Assembly (NCBI RefSeq): GCF_000023125.1
Contig: NC_013037.1
Location: 1,798,001-1,862,000 of the forward strand
Length of the DNA stretch: 64,000 nucleotides
Origin: Dyadobacter fermentans DSM 18053
Lineage (GTDB): Bacteria; Bacteroidota; Bacteroidia; Cytophagales; Spirosomataceae
Direction of reading: 5' to 3'
The notes below the pieces were generated by a model. It was not told the origin of the DNA and made no database searches. It was given only the letters and a program-made list of their open reading frames with translations. Positions 15,250-24,276 of the stretch are shown piece after piece. The position numbers were made by a program, and so were the translations under genes. Each line of letters starts with the position of its first letter. The stretch's first letter is position 1.

Positions 15250-17814
15250 ATGAAGACATTTTTAACGACCCTATTCAGCACAACAATTCTACTCATCTCA
15301 TTGGTTGCCCAGGCGCAGAACCCGCCGATCGTGAATGCCACGGTTACCGGAACGATTCTCGACGCCGCCACCGACTCCCCGCTTATTGGTGCTACCGTCA
15401 CCATTAAGGGAACAACGAACGGTGCCGCAACGGATGCAAACGGTGAGTTTCAGCTGGTAACGGGTCAGAAACTACCTTTCACACTGGTTGTTTCGTTTTT
15501 GGGCTATATCAAAAAAGAAGTTGTGATCGAAGGCAGCGGGGTGACTATCAAGCTCGATCCTTCGGCGGATAACCTGGAAGACGTGATCATTTCGTCGCGT
15601 CGCCGTCAGGAATCTGCTCAGGAAGTTCCCATTCCGATTTCCGTGATCCGCGGATCGGCCGCTGAGGATGCAGGTGCGTTCAATGTAAACCGTTTGAAAG
15701 AACTGGTTCCGACCGTTCAGCTGTATGTGTCGAACGCGCGTAATACAACTTTGAACATCCGCGGCCTCGGATCTACCTATGGCCTTACCAACGATGGCAT
15801 CGACCCTGGCGTGGGTTTTTATGTGGATGGCGTTTACTACGCACGTCCGGCTGCAACGGCACTCGATTTCATTGATATTGAGCGCATTGAAGTATTGCGC
15901 GGACCACAGGGAACACTTTTCGGAAAAAACACGACGGCCGGCGCATTCAACATCACCACCCGCGGCGCGAGCTTCGACCCCAGCGGCAGCTTCGAGCTAA
16001 GCTATGGTAACTTCGGTTACATTCAGGCCAAAGGGTCATTCACCGGCCCCATCAATAAGAAACTTGCGGCACGCGTGTCGTTCACGGGAACGCAGCGTAA
16101 TGGGCTGTTTTTCAACGAACACACGCAACAGCCGATCAACGATATCAATAATATCGGTGTGCGCGGCCAGATTCTTTACCAGCCAAACAGCAAGGTGAAC
16201 ATTACCGTTATCGGCGACGTGTCGGATCAGAAACCAAACGGCTACGGCTGGCCTATCGCAGGCGTGGTGCCTACAAAACGTGCGCCTTACCGTCAATTCG
16301 ACGCGATTATCGCCGACCTGGGCTACAAACTCCCCTATTCAAGCGCATTCGAACGCAAACTTGACCTTGATACGCCTTCAAAAGCAGATAACAGACTTGG
16401 TGGCGTATCGGCCAACGCTGACATCAAAATCGGAAACGGAACCCTTACCGCAACTTCGGCATGGCGTTTCTGGAAATGGGTGCCCCTTAACGACCGCGAT
16501 TACCTGGGATTGCCGGTATTCACGATTTCGTCCGGTAACTCGGTGCATGACCAATGGTCGCAGGAGATCCGCTATTCAGGCAAAATTTCCCCTAAACTCA
16601 GCGGTGTAGTTGGTTTGTTCGGACTTTGGCAAGACCTGAAATCCGATCCTGTGCAAACGGAAGAGGCCGGTTCTGCACAGTGGCGTTTTGCACAAAACAG
16701 CACCAGCGAACTCTGGAAAACACCGGGCTTGTTCGATAACTTCGGTATCCGCACCACCAACCGCATCAAAAGCACCAGCCTTGCCGTGTTCGCACAGGCC
16801 GACTGGGCAATCACCGACAAGCTCCATGTATTGCCGGGCGTTCGCTACAACTACGACAAGAAAGTGGTGGATTACAAAAGAGAGACTTACGGCGGCCTGC
16901 AAACGACCGACGCTGCATTGCTCGCGCTGAAACGACTGGTTTACACGGACCAGGCCTTCAACACGAACTACGACCAGGGTAACTTTTCGGGACAATTGTC
17001 GCTCCAATACAAAGCCAGCAGCCGTTTCAATGCCTATGCAACGTATTCGGTGGGTTACAAGCCTATCGGCGTAAACGTGGGCGGCTTGCCGACAGCCAAT
17101 GGCGCTGTTCTGCTCGACCTGGCTAATGTGAAGCCCGAGCACGTGGATCACAAAGAGTTGGGTATCAAAACAAAACCGACTGCTAACTCCGTCCTGAACC
17201 TGACCTTGTACCGTTCGGACATCAACGATTTCCAGACCCAGGTTCAGACTCCCGAGCCGGGCGTAAACCGCGGCTATCTTGCCAATGCTGAAAAAGTGCG
17301 GGTACAAGGCGTGGAAGTAGATGGTAACATTCGATTCAGCAACCTGTCGTTCAATGCGGCGGTGGCTTATACCGACGGAAAATATGTCAAATTCGCCAAT
17401 GCACCCGTGCCTTTGGAAGAAGTAGGCGGTGAGCAGGCATTCAAGGATATTTCGGGCGGTGCGCTGCCGGGCATTTCGAAATGGTCGGGCTCCGTAGGGG
17501 GTGAAGGAACGGTGAAAGGCACCTTCCTGGGACTGAAAGGCAACTACTTCCTGGGTATCGACGTATTTGCGCGCTCCGGCTTCTCATCCAGCCCATCACC
17601 ATCCAAATACCTGAACATCGACGGCTACTCGCTGACCAACGGCCGCCTCGGTTTCCGCGCCTCGAACGGCATTTCGTTCTTCGTATGGGCCAGAAACGTG
17701 TTCAACAAAGACTACTACGAACTGCTCCTGGCAGCACCGGGCAGCTACGGCCAGTACGCCGGCATCGTGGGCGACCAGCGCACCTACGGCGTCACATTGC
17801 GCTACTCGTTCTAA
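15250..17814 (+). CDS. TonB-dependent outer-membrane receptor
   Basis: 854 residues. A signal peptide (1 to about 22, ending VAQAQ) is followed by a carboxypeptidase-regulatory-like domain (about 31-110, with TGTILDAATDSPLIGATV). The plug domain follows, containing LNIRGLGSTYG, YVDGVYYARP and IEVLRGPQGTLFGKNTTAG. The rest is the 22-strand barrel, which ends in the aromatic C-terminal signature YGVTLRYSF. It lacks an adjacent SusD, and its plug resembles siderophore or small-molecule receptors more than SusC, so its ligand is uncertain. A strong terminator follows. Confidence 0.93.
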   Translation: MKTFLTTLFSTTILLISLVAQAQNPPIVNATVTGTILDAATDSPLIGATVTIKGTTNGAATDANGEFQLVTGQKLPFTLVVSFLGYIKKEVVIEGSGVTIKLDPSADNLEDVIISSRRRQESAQEVPIPISVIRGSAAEDAGAFNVNRLKELVPTVQLYVSNARNTTLNIRGLGSTYGLTNDGIDPGVGFYVDGVYYARPAATALDFIDIERIEVLRGPQGTLFGKNTTAGAFNITTRGASFDPSGSFELSYGNFGYIQAKGSFTGPINKKLAARVSFTGTQRNGLFFNEHTQQPINDINNIGVRGQILYQPNSKVNITVIGDVSDQKPNGYGWPIAGVVPTKRAPYRQFDAIIADLGYKLPYSSAFERKLDLDTPSKADNRLGGVSANADIKIGNGTLTATSAWRFWKWVPLNDRDYLGLPVFTISSGNSVHDQWSQEIRYSGKISPKLSGVVGLFGLWQDLKSDPVQTEEAGSAQWRFAQNSTSELWKTPGLFDNFGIRTTNRIKSTSLAVFAQADWAITDKLHVLPGVRYNYDKKVVDYKRETYGGLQTTDAALLALKRLVYTDQAFNTNYDQGNFSGQLSLQYKASSRFNAYATYSVGYKPIGVNVGGLPTANGAVLLDLANVKPEHVDHKELGIKTKPTANSVLNLTLYRSDINDFQTQVQTPEPGVNRGYLANAEKVRVQGVEVDGNIRFSNLSFNAAVAYTDGKYVKFANAPVPLEEVGGEQAFKDISGGALPGISKWSGSVGGEGTVKGTFLGLKGNYFLGIDVFARSGFSSSPSPSKYLNIDGYSLTNGRLGFRASNGISFFVWARNVFNKDYYELLLAAPGSYGQYAGIVGDQRTYGVTLRYSF

Positions 17815-17842
17815 TGCATAAAAACGAAAAAGGATATTATAA

Positions 17843-17889
17843 CACAAAAAAATCAGGGCGCCCCGCTGGGGCGTCCTGATTTTTTTGTG
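17843..17889 (+). terminator. Strong intrinsic terminator, probably bidirectional
   Basis: A 22-bp stem (CACAAAAAAATCAGGGCGCCCC with its complement, one G-U pair) and a three-base loop end in seven T. The mirror run of A on the other side would also serve the convergent antitoxin gene. Confidence 0.9.
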
Positions 17890-17921
17890 CTACCTGTAAA
17901 ATGGACGTAGTCCGCCCCCAT

Positions 17922-18215
17922 TCAAACCGGCTCCGGTACCTCCTGCTCAATGGGCTGTATAACCCCATTCGACACCTGGAAAATTGAGACGCCCAGTTTC
18001 ACTTCAAGCAATGCCAGTGTCTTGATCGTAAAGTTGTGCGTCCCGGTCATCCATTTACTCACCTGCGACTCCTTTTTGCCGAGCATTTCGGCCAGTTCCT
18101 TCTGTGAAATCCCCTTGTTTTCCAGTATCTCATGGATACGGTCGGAAAGATCGAAGCTTGTTCCAATAAATCTGTGTATGACCGGATCCAGAGGAATTTT
18201 TTCTAGCGCATTCAT
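17922..18215 (-). CDS. HTH antitoxin (XRE/HigA-like)
   Basis: 97 residues. The helix-turn-helix is at about 27-60: ISQKELAEMLGKKESQVSKW. A short N-terminal arm (FIGTSFDLSDRIHEILENKG) and C-terminal tail surround it. It begins one base after the stop of the toxin-like gene and lies downstream of it, the toxin-first order of HigBA-type systems. It should bind its own promoter and neutralise the toxin. Confidence 0.82.
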   Translation of the reverse strand: MNALEKIPLDPVIHRFIGTSFDLSDRIHEILENKGISQKELAEMLGKKESQVSKWMTGTHNFTIKTLALLEVKLGVSIFQVSNGVIQPIEQEVPEPV

Positions 18216-18216
18216 A

Positions 18217-18579
18217 TCAAATACCTATAAATAGTTCACCTTCTAATTGCATCAAATCCCGGGAGTACCAAATCTCTCCCGCCCTGATTTTCTCTACTAA
18301 TTTCTTGTCAACGGCCATCATCATCTTCAAGGCCTTCCAGGTTTCGGCGCCGTCCTGGGCCTTTCGACCTTTCTTTTCACCACCACCACCCAGAATGACG
18401 ATATTCTCGCTACATCTGATGCAGTAGATTCTGAGCCGAGAGAATGTGATCGGCCCGGCACTCACGTTGTTCTCGGGACGGAAATACCGCATTTGTGCTC
18501 CCCGCCTTTCGAGGTACCATATCCAGCTCCTGATCATAACGACATCTTCTCCAAAGCCTTTCTCTTTGTACTGGTCCAC
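18217..18579 (-). CDS. RelE/HigB-like toxin of a type II toxin-antitoxin pair
   Basis: 120 residues from a GTG at 18579. An in-frame stop lies 15 codons further upstream and no ATG or TTG intervenes. The central segment RLRIYCIRCSENIVILGGGGEKKGRK has the strand pattern of the RelE/ParE fold, in which a ribosome-bound mRNA endonuclease activity is expected. Catalytic residues are not conserved enough to name. The -7 element at 18693-18700 lies upstream. The link with the downstream XRE gene is the main support. Confidence 0.7.
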   Translation of the reverse strand: MDQYKEKGFGEDVVMIRSWIWYLERRGAQMRYFRPENNVSAGPITFSRLRIYCIRCSENIVILGGGGEKKGRKAQDGAETWKALKMMMAVDKKLVEKIRAGEIWYSRDLMQLEGELFIGI

Positions 18580-18692
18580 AAATGAACTGGTTTCGGTACT
18601 TGCGCTACCTTCAAACCGGATCGATTAAACAGTCACCTTCTGCGACCGGGTGTACACTTCAAGATAAATACGATTCACTTTTAAGTTAAGTT

Positions 18693-18700
18693 CAAATATA
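18693..18700 (-). promoter_or_regulatory. -7 promoter element of the toxin-antitoxin operon
   Basis: The plus strand reads CAAATATA, so the minus strand has TATATTTG, an exact TAnnTTTG, about 115 bases upstream of the GTG start. No -33 match is evident. Confidence 0.4.
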
Positions 18701-18854
18701 AGACATTTCCAATAAAAGGAATGCTGAGTGAATTCGTTTTGCATCGGTAATATCTAAAAAAATCATCTCAAAATATCATAAGTAGATATAGCAAATTCAT
18801 CGCTTCACCATCCGGGCGATGTCTTTTTACCGGCAGATAATCAATACCTTACGT

Positions 18855-21800
18855 ATGAAAAAACTTATACTACTTGCGTGGGCGGTGCCTGCGCTTGCCT
18901 GGGGGCAGTCACCCGCTTTGCAGCAAGGCTTCCAAACGCCTCCCGATGCGGCTAAACCGCGTGTTTGGTGGCATTGGATGAACGGCAACATTACCAAAGA
19001 AGGGATCACCAAAGACCTCGAATGGATGAAGCGCGTAGGCATTGGCGGCTTCCAGAATTTCGATGCGAGCCTTTTTACACCCAATGTGACGCCCAAAAAG
19101 CTGGTGTTCATGACGCCCGACTGGAAGGACGCTTTCAAACATACCACCGACCTCGCCCAAAAGCTCGGCCTCGAAATGGCGATCGCAGGCTCACCCGGTT
19201 GGAGCGTTACCGGCGGGCCGTGGGTACCGGCCGCAGATGCGATGAAAAAGTACGTTTGGACCGAAACGCATGTGCCGGGCGGGCAAACTTTTACAGGCAA
19301 ACTCCCCCCGCCCGCACCGGTGGCCGGGAAGTTTCAGAATGTGCCATTGCCTGCCGAAGGCGGGATGTCAGGACCGTCGGGCGAAGTGCCGGATTATTAT
19401 GCCGATGCGCTCGTGATCGCCTACAAGCTGCCTTCTGCCGACAAGCGCATGAGCACGCTCAATCCCAAAGTAACGTCGAGCGGAGGCTCTTTTTCGGTAG
19501 CCGAACTGACCGACGGCGATTTGGGCAAAACCTCCCTCCTGCCGCCGATGGAAGTTGGCCAGGATATGTGGGTACAATATGAATTCGATACACCGCAGAC
19601 ATTCAAGGCATTGACGATTGTAGGCGCCAGCTCGGGCGGCGCATTGGCCGAGTTCAACGGAGCGCCCAACAACCGGACGCTGCGGGTAAGCGACGACGGC
19701 GTCACTTTCCGCGACGTTGCGCCCATCAAAGGCAGCATTGTTCCTCAAAACACACTGGCATTTACTCCCGTAACGGCCAGATTCTACCGGATCGCGTTCA
19801 AAACGCTGGCGCCGCCGTTCAATCCTTTCGTAGCGATGATGGGCGGAGGCGGCGGGCAGCCGGCCGCGCCCGAGGGCGTTCATGTGGCCGAAATCGTGTT
19901 TCATAATACCGACCGGATGGATCAGTTCGAAGAAAAGGCTGGTTTCAGCCCCTGGCGCGAGAATACTTCCTCGCTGATCCAGCCCAATGCGGACGCGGTA
20001 CCCCTCACCGACGTGATCGACCTGACTTCCAAAATGACCGCCGACGGCAGCCTGAACTGGACACCGCCTGCCGGCAACTGGGTGGTGGTACGGCTCGGGT
20101 ACTCGCTCACCGGGCGCAAAAATCATCCCGCCTCGCCGGAAGCAACCGGTTTAGAAGTGGATAAGCTCGATAAAGCAGCCGTGACCCGCTATATTAATAC
20201 CTATCTCGATATGTATAAGGACGCTACCGGCGGGCAAATGGGCGCGAAAGGACTGCAATTCATGGTGCTCGACAGCTACGAGGCAGGCCATATGACCTGG
20301 ACGAAAGAAATGCCGCAGGAGTTCAAAAAGCGCCGAGGCTACGACATCACGCCCTGGATTCCCGCGCTCACAGGCATCATCGTGAAAAGCGCCGCTGAAA
20401 GCGACCGCTTTTTGTGGGATTTCCGAAAAACCATCGGCGAACTGATCATCGAAAACCACTACGAGGTGATCGGCGACGCATTGAAAGCGCGCGGAATGAA
20501 GCGCTATACCGAATCGCACGAGGGCGGCCGCATTTACCTGGCCGACGGCATGGATGTGAAGCGCAAGGCCGACATTCCGATGGCTGCAATGTGGACGCCC
20601 GGCAGCCTGGCCGGGGGCGCCGACGAGGAAGTGCGGAGCGAAGCCGACATCCGCGAATCGGCCTCGGTGGCGCACATTTACGGACAAAACATCGTCGCGG
20701 CGGAATCGATGACGTCCGTTGGCAATGCATTCACCTGGTATCCCGAAAAGCTGAAACGCACGGCGGATCTCGAAATGGCGTCGGGACTGAACCGGTTTGT
20801 GATCCACACCTCCGTTCACCAGCCACTGGACGACAAAAAACCCGGCTTTTCGCTCGGGCCGTTCGGGCAGTATTTCACGCGGCAGGAAACCTGGGCAGAA
20901 CAGGCAAAGGCGTGGATGGATTACCTGGGGAGGAGCTGTTTCATGCTGCAACAAGGCAAGCCGGTGGTGGATGTGCTGTATTATTATGGTGAAAACTCAA
21001 ATATCACGCAGATCTCCACGCAAAAACTTCCCCCGATACCTGCCGGCTATGCATTCGATTTCGCGAATTCGAGTGTGATCAAAGATATGCTGAAAATAGA
21101 AAAAGGCTTGATCGCGACGCCATCGGGCCAGCAGTATCGTTTGCTGGTGCTGGACTCTACCGCCAGGGATATGACATTGCCGGTGCTGCAAAAGATTGGC
21201 GAACTGGTGGATAACGGAATGAAAGTGGCGGGCGTGAAACCGGAGCGTTCCCCCAGCCTGGGTGACGATCCGTCGGCATTTACGGCGCTCGTCAACAGGA
21301 TTTGGAATAATCCGAATGTTTCCTCGCAGCCGCTGGAAACCGTTTTGAGCAGCATTGCGCCCAAAGATGTGGCCATATCCGGCGAGAAAGCGAAGATCCT
21401 TTACGTGCACCGCCAAACACCCGACGCCGACATTTACTGGCTCGACAACCGCAGTAACGAGGCCAACCAGGCCAGTATCAGCTTCCGCGTTACCGGCAAA
21501 ATTCCCGTACTATGGAACCCAGAAACCGGCAAAACCAGTAAAGTCTTTTACCAGATCGCCGACGGCCGGACCACCATTCCTTTGAAATTCGATTCCTGGC
21601 AGGCCTATTTTATCGTTTTCAGTGGCAAGGCTCCCAACAATTTGCATTCCGAGCCCGAATGGCGCGAATCGGACGCCACTGCTGTGACGGGCACCTGGAC
21701 CGTGCGCTTTCAACCGGGCCTGGGCGCTCCTGCGCAGGCGCAAATGAATGAACTCGCCTCGCTATCGGAGCATGCGGATGCCGGGATCAAATACTTTTCG

Positions 21801-22160
21801 GGAACTGCCACTTACGAAAACACGCTCAATGTGTCGGCAATTAATAAAAAAGCGCGCTACTGGCTCCACCTCGGCGATGTGAAAAATCTCGCCGAAGTGA
21901 TCGTGAATGGCAAAAATGCAGGCATTATCTGGAAAAAGCCGTTCCGTATCGACATTACCGACGCGGTGAAGCGGGGCGCTAATAGCATTCAGGTGCGTGT
22001 TACCAATACCTGGGTAAACCGCCTGATCGGCGACGCACAACCCGGCACCGCCACCAAAATCACTTATACGACGATGCCGTTTTACAAAGCCGATTCACCT
22101 TTACAGCCCAGCGGCTTGCTGGGCCCGGTGAAACTGGTGGCGGCAACGCCCGCAAAATAG
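18855..22160 (+). CDS. Glycoside hydrolase family 106 (alpha-L-rhamnosidase-like)
   Basis: 1101 residues from ATG 18855, where a signal peptide begins (MKKLILLAWAVPALAWGQ). The N-terminal region PRVWWHWMNGNITKEGITKDLEWMK and VGIGGFQNFDA is characteristic of GH106. The catalytic barrel runs to about residue 750, with beta-sandwich modules after it (the final one contains ARYWLHLGDVKNLAEVIVNGK). The family removes terminal alpha-linked rhamnose, for example from rhamnogalacturonan or rhamnose-containing glycans. Together with GH28 and the acetylesterase it suggests pectin backbone degradation. No lipobox is seen, so it is probably periplasmic. Confidence 0.88.
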   Translation: MKKLILLAWAVPALAWGQSPALQQGFQTPPDAAKPRVWWHWMNGNITKEGITKDLEWMKRVGIGGFQNFDASLFTPNVTPKKLVFMTPDWKDAFKHTTDLAQKLGLEMAIAGSPGWSVTGGPWVPAADAMKKYVWTETHVPGGQTFTGKLPPPAPVAGKFQNVPLPAEGGMSGPSGEVPDYYADALVIAYKLPSADKRMSTLNPKVTSSGGSFSVAELTDGDLGKTSLLPPMEVGQDMWVQYEFDTPQTFKALTIVGASSGGALAEFNGAPNNRTLRVSDDGVTFRDVAPIKGSIVPQNTLAFTPVTARFYRIAFKTLAPPFNPFVAMMGGGGGQPAAPEGVHVAEIVFHNTDRMDQFEEKAGFSPWRENTSSLIQPNADAVPLTDVIDLTSKMTADGSLNWTPPAGNWVVVRLGYSLTGRKNHPASPEATGLEVDKLDKAAVTRYINTYLDMYKDATGGQMGAKGLQFMVLDSYEAGHMTWTKEMPQEFKKRRGYDITPWIPALTGIIVKSAAESDRFLWDFRKTIGELIIENHYEVIGDALKARGMKRYTESHEGGRIYLADGMDVKRKADIPMAAMWTPGSLAGGADEEVRSEADIRESASVAHIYGQNIVAAESMTSVGNAFTWYPEKLKRTADLEMASGLNRFVIHTSVHQPLDDKKPGFSLGPFGQYFTRQETWAEQAKAWMDYLGRSCFMLQQGKPVVDVLYYYGENSNITQISTQKLPPIPAGYAFDFANSSVIKDMLKIEKGLIATPSGQQYRLLVLDSTARDMTLPVLQKIGELVDNGMKVAGVKPERSPSLGDDPSAFTALVNRIWNNPNVSSQPLETVLSSIAPKDVAISGEKAKILYVHRQTPDADIYWLDNRSNEANQASISFRVTGKIPVLWNPETGKTSKVFYQIADGRTTIPLKFDSWQAYFIVFSGKAPNNLHSEPEWRESDATAVTGTWTVRFQPGLGAPAQAQMNELASLSEHADAGIKYFSGTATYENTLNVSAINKKARYWLHLGDVKNLAEVIVNGKNAGIIWKKPFRIDITDAVKRGANSIQVRVTNTWVNRLIGDAQPGTATKITYTTMPFYKADSPLQPSGLLGPVKLVAATPAK

Positions 22161-22213
22161 CGAATGCGGCAGGCGTAGAAACTTGTGTTTTCAAATCCAG
22201 GTGTTTTCCGTGA

Positions 22214-22972
22214 TCAGGGATTTTTAACGATCCGTTCGGCCAGCGCCAGTTTGAGCGCCTTAATGTCGGCCAGCACAAGCTGTGCCATTTTACGGGCACC
22301 AAGCTCGCTGAAATGGGTATTGTCTTCTTTTCCGGCCGGGTAGTTGGGATGTTCATCCGCAGCAAGGTGCAGGTAGAGCAATTTCGAGTTCTCCACGCCC
22401 ATGCTTTGAAGTAATACCTGGCTTCGTTTATCAAGATCGATCAGCGGAACGCTTTGTGCCGCCGCTACGTCGCGCACGAGCTGCGAGTACACGGCGTGCG
22501 TGTCCTGAATTTTCCCCTCGGCATCGAAACTCCGCCGCGCTACCGGGGTAATGAGCACTGGATTGGCCTTTTTCGCTCGCGTTTCTTCGATAAAACGCAC
22601 CAGGTTGTTCTGGTAACCCGCCTCATCAATGTAGCTTTTCTTGGTTTTAACTTCATCATTATGCCCGAACTGGATCAGCACATAATCGCCTTCCCGTAGA
22701 CTGTCGGACACCGATTGCCAGCGCTTTTCCTCTATAAAGGTTTTCGTGCTACGCCCATTCACCGCCCGGTTATCGACCTTCACCGTTTGATCAAAAAAAT
22801 AGGCAAATGGCATTCCCCATCCTGCTTCGGGATAAGCTTTTACTGCTTTGTTGGCCATCGTGGAGTCGCCGATGAGGTACACGGTAATGGGCCGTTCGGC
22901 AACCCGGAAACCCGCTGCGATCAGCAAAAATAATGTAGCCGCCAATGGACGGAGTAAGTGTTTTCTGGTCAT
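22214..22972 (-). CDS. Secreted SGNH esterase, rhamnogalacturonan acetylesterase-like (CE12)
   Basis: 252 residues from ATG 22972, with a signal peptide (MTRKHLLRPLAATLFLLIAAG). The SGNH blocks are IGDSTMANK (Ser nucleophile), an AVNGRSTKTF glycine/Asn block, FGHNDE, and DNTHFS (Asp and His). This block order fits CE12 enzymes, which remove acetyl groups from rhamnogalacturonan. It is convergent with GH106, 53 bases apart, supporting a shared substrate. Confidence 0.85.
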   Translation of the reverse strand: MTRKHLLRPLAATLFLLIAAGFRVAERPITVYLIGDSTMANKAVKAYPEAGWGMPFAYFFDQTVKVDNRAVNGRSTKTFIEEKRWQSVSDSLREGDYVLIQFGHNDEVKTKKSYIDEAGYQNNLVRFIEETRAKKANPVLITPVARRSFDAEGKIQDTHAVYSQLVRDVAAAQSVPLIDLDKRSQVLLQSMGVENSKLLYLHLAADEHPNYPAGKEDNTHFSELGARKMAQLVLADIKALKLALAERIVKNP

Positions 22973-23061
22973 AAAATCTTCCGAAATGAATCGCCGCAGA
23001 GTTCGAAATGACCGCAAAAGCTGTCGTTAGGGCCGGTCTACTGGATAGCGGGCCTGTGAAT

Positions 23062-24126
23062 TCACTCGGGCACTTCCTTCGAGATTTTTTCGTTGGCGAG
23101 CTCAATGTCCTCCGGTTCGGCCTCGGGCTCTTCCTGCTCCGCACTTGCCGCCTGCTCATATTGTAGCGAAAGCAGGATAGGGAAATGGTCGGATGAGAAA
23201 TTTTCGAGCCGCGCGAGTTCTACCAGCTTGAAATCGGTGGAACAAAACACGTGATCGAGCGGGAAACGCAGCAGCGGCATACCCGCATGGAAGGTATTGT
23301 AAAAACCCCGCCCAATGCGCGGATCGAGCAGGCCGCTGATTTTGGTAAAAAGATCGGTGGTGTAGGACCACGCCACGTCGTTCAGGTCGCCCACCACAAT
23401 GCAGGGTAACCGGCTGGCTTTAACCTCCTTAGCTACCAGCAGCAGTTCCTTGTCGCGCTCGGTGGAATGCAGGTTTTCTCCGGGCACGGGCGGCGTCGGG
23501 TGCACGCAAAACAGCTGTATCCGCTGGCCCGAGGGCAATGCGACCTGCGCTTTAATGGAAGGTATTTCTTCGTCGACCAGGTAGCGGACCTGCACATCCG
23601 ACAGCTCCAATTTCGAGTAGAGCAGCATTCCATAGGTGTTTTCCAGCGGCACCGGCACCTCGTACGGATAGTCCTTTTGCAATGCCAGCGTGCTTTCATG
23701 CCAGAAACGGTCGGTTTCCAGCAGCAGCAGCACGTCGGGATCGTACTTCCGGATCAGGTTCATGCAGCCCTCGGTATTCCGGTTGTCCTGAAATACATTC
23801 GATGAAAGGATCGACAGGCGGTTTTCGGGCAAGTGCTTCTTGGCAGGCTCGATCACAGTCCCCGCAAGGCGCGTAAACGGGTACACGAGGTAGCACAAAT
23901 AAATGGTGTTTAATAGGAAGGCACCCGACAGGATGAGTGTCTGCAAATCGGTCGAGAAAAACAGACTAATGTAAATGCCGGTGACAGCCACGCAGAGGAC
24001 GAGTTTCTGCAACCGCGGGTATTCGAAAACCCGGAATGTCCAGTAATCGCTCCGGATCAGGGGAATAAGCGACATCATGACGATCAGCACGCCGGCCACT
24101 TCCAGGAAGCTCTTGAAATAGTGCAT
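23062..24126 (-). CDS. Membrane endonuclease/exonuclease/phosphatase-family protein
   Basis: 354 residues. Three hydrophobic helices at the N-terminus (about 10-90) precede an EEP domain: RLSILSSNVFQDN, DVLLLLETD (metal Glu), the HPTPPVPGENLHSTERDKELL segment, VVGDLNDVAWS and FSSDHFPI (catalytic Asp-His). The C-terminus is a Glu-rich tail. Such proteins hydrolyse phosphodiesters of nucleic acids, lipids or inositides; the substrate is unknown and the active domain may face either side of the membrane. Confidence 0.82.
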   Translation of the reverse strand: MHYFKSFLEVAGVLIVMMSLIPLIRSDYWTFRVFEYPRLQKLVLCVAVTGIYISLFFSTDLQTLILSGAFLLNTIYLCYLVYPFTRLAGTVIEPAKKHLPENRLSILSSNVFQDNRNTEGCMNLIRKYDPDVLLLLETDRFWHESTLALQKDYPYEVPVPLENTYGMLLYSKLELSDVQVRYLVDEEIPSIKAQVALPSGQRIQLFCVHPTPPVPGENLHSTERDKELLLVAKEVKASRLPCIVVGDLNDVAWSYTTDLFTKISGLLDPRIGRGFYNTFHAGMPLLRFPLDHVFCSTDFKLVELARLENFSSDHFPILLSLQYEQAASAEQEEPEAEPEDIELANEKISKEVPE

Positions 24127-24276
24127 TGTTATGTTGAAGTAAGAGCTGCAATATTTTAATTATTTCGGATCATTTCAACTATCCTGACCCCTGCACGGCT
24201 GATATTTTACGATATAGGCCGGTTTCTTATCCAAAAATAAATCCCTTTCTTCGCAGTTCCATCAATTTGCCCGATC

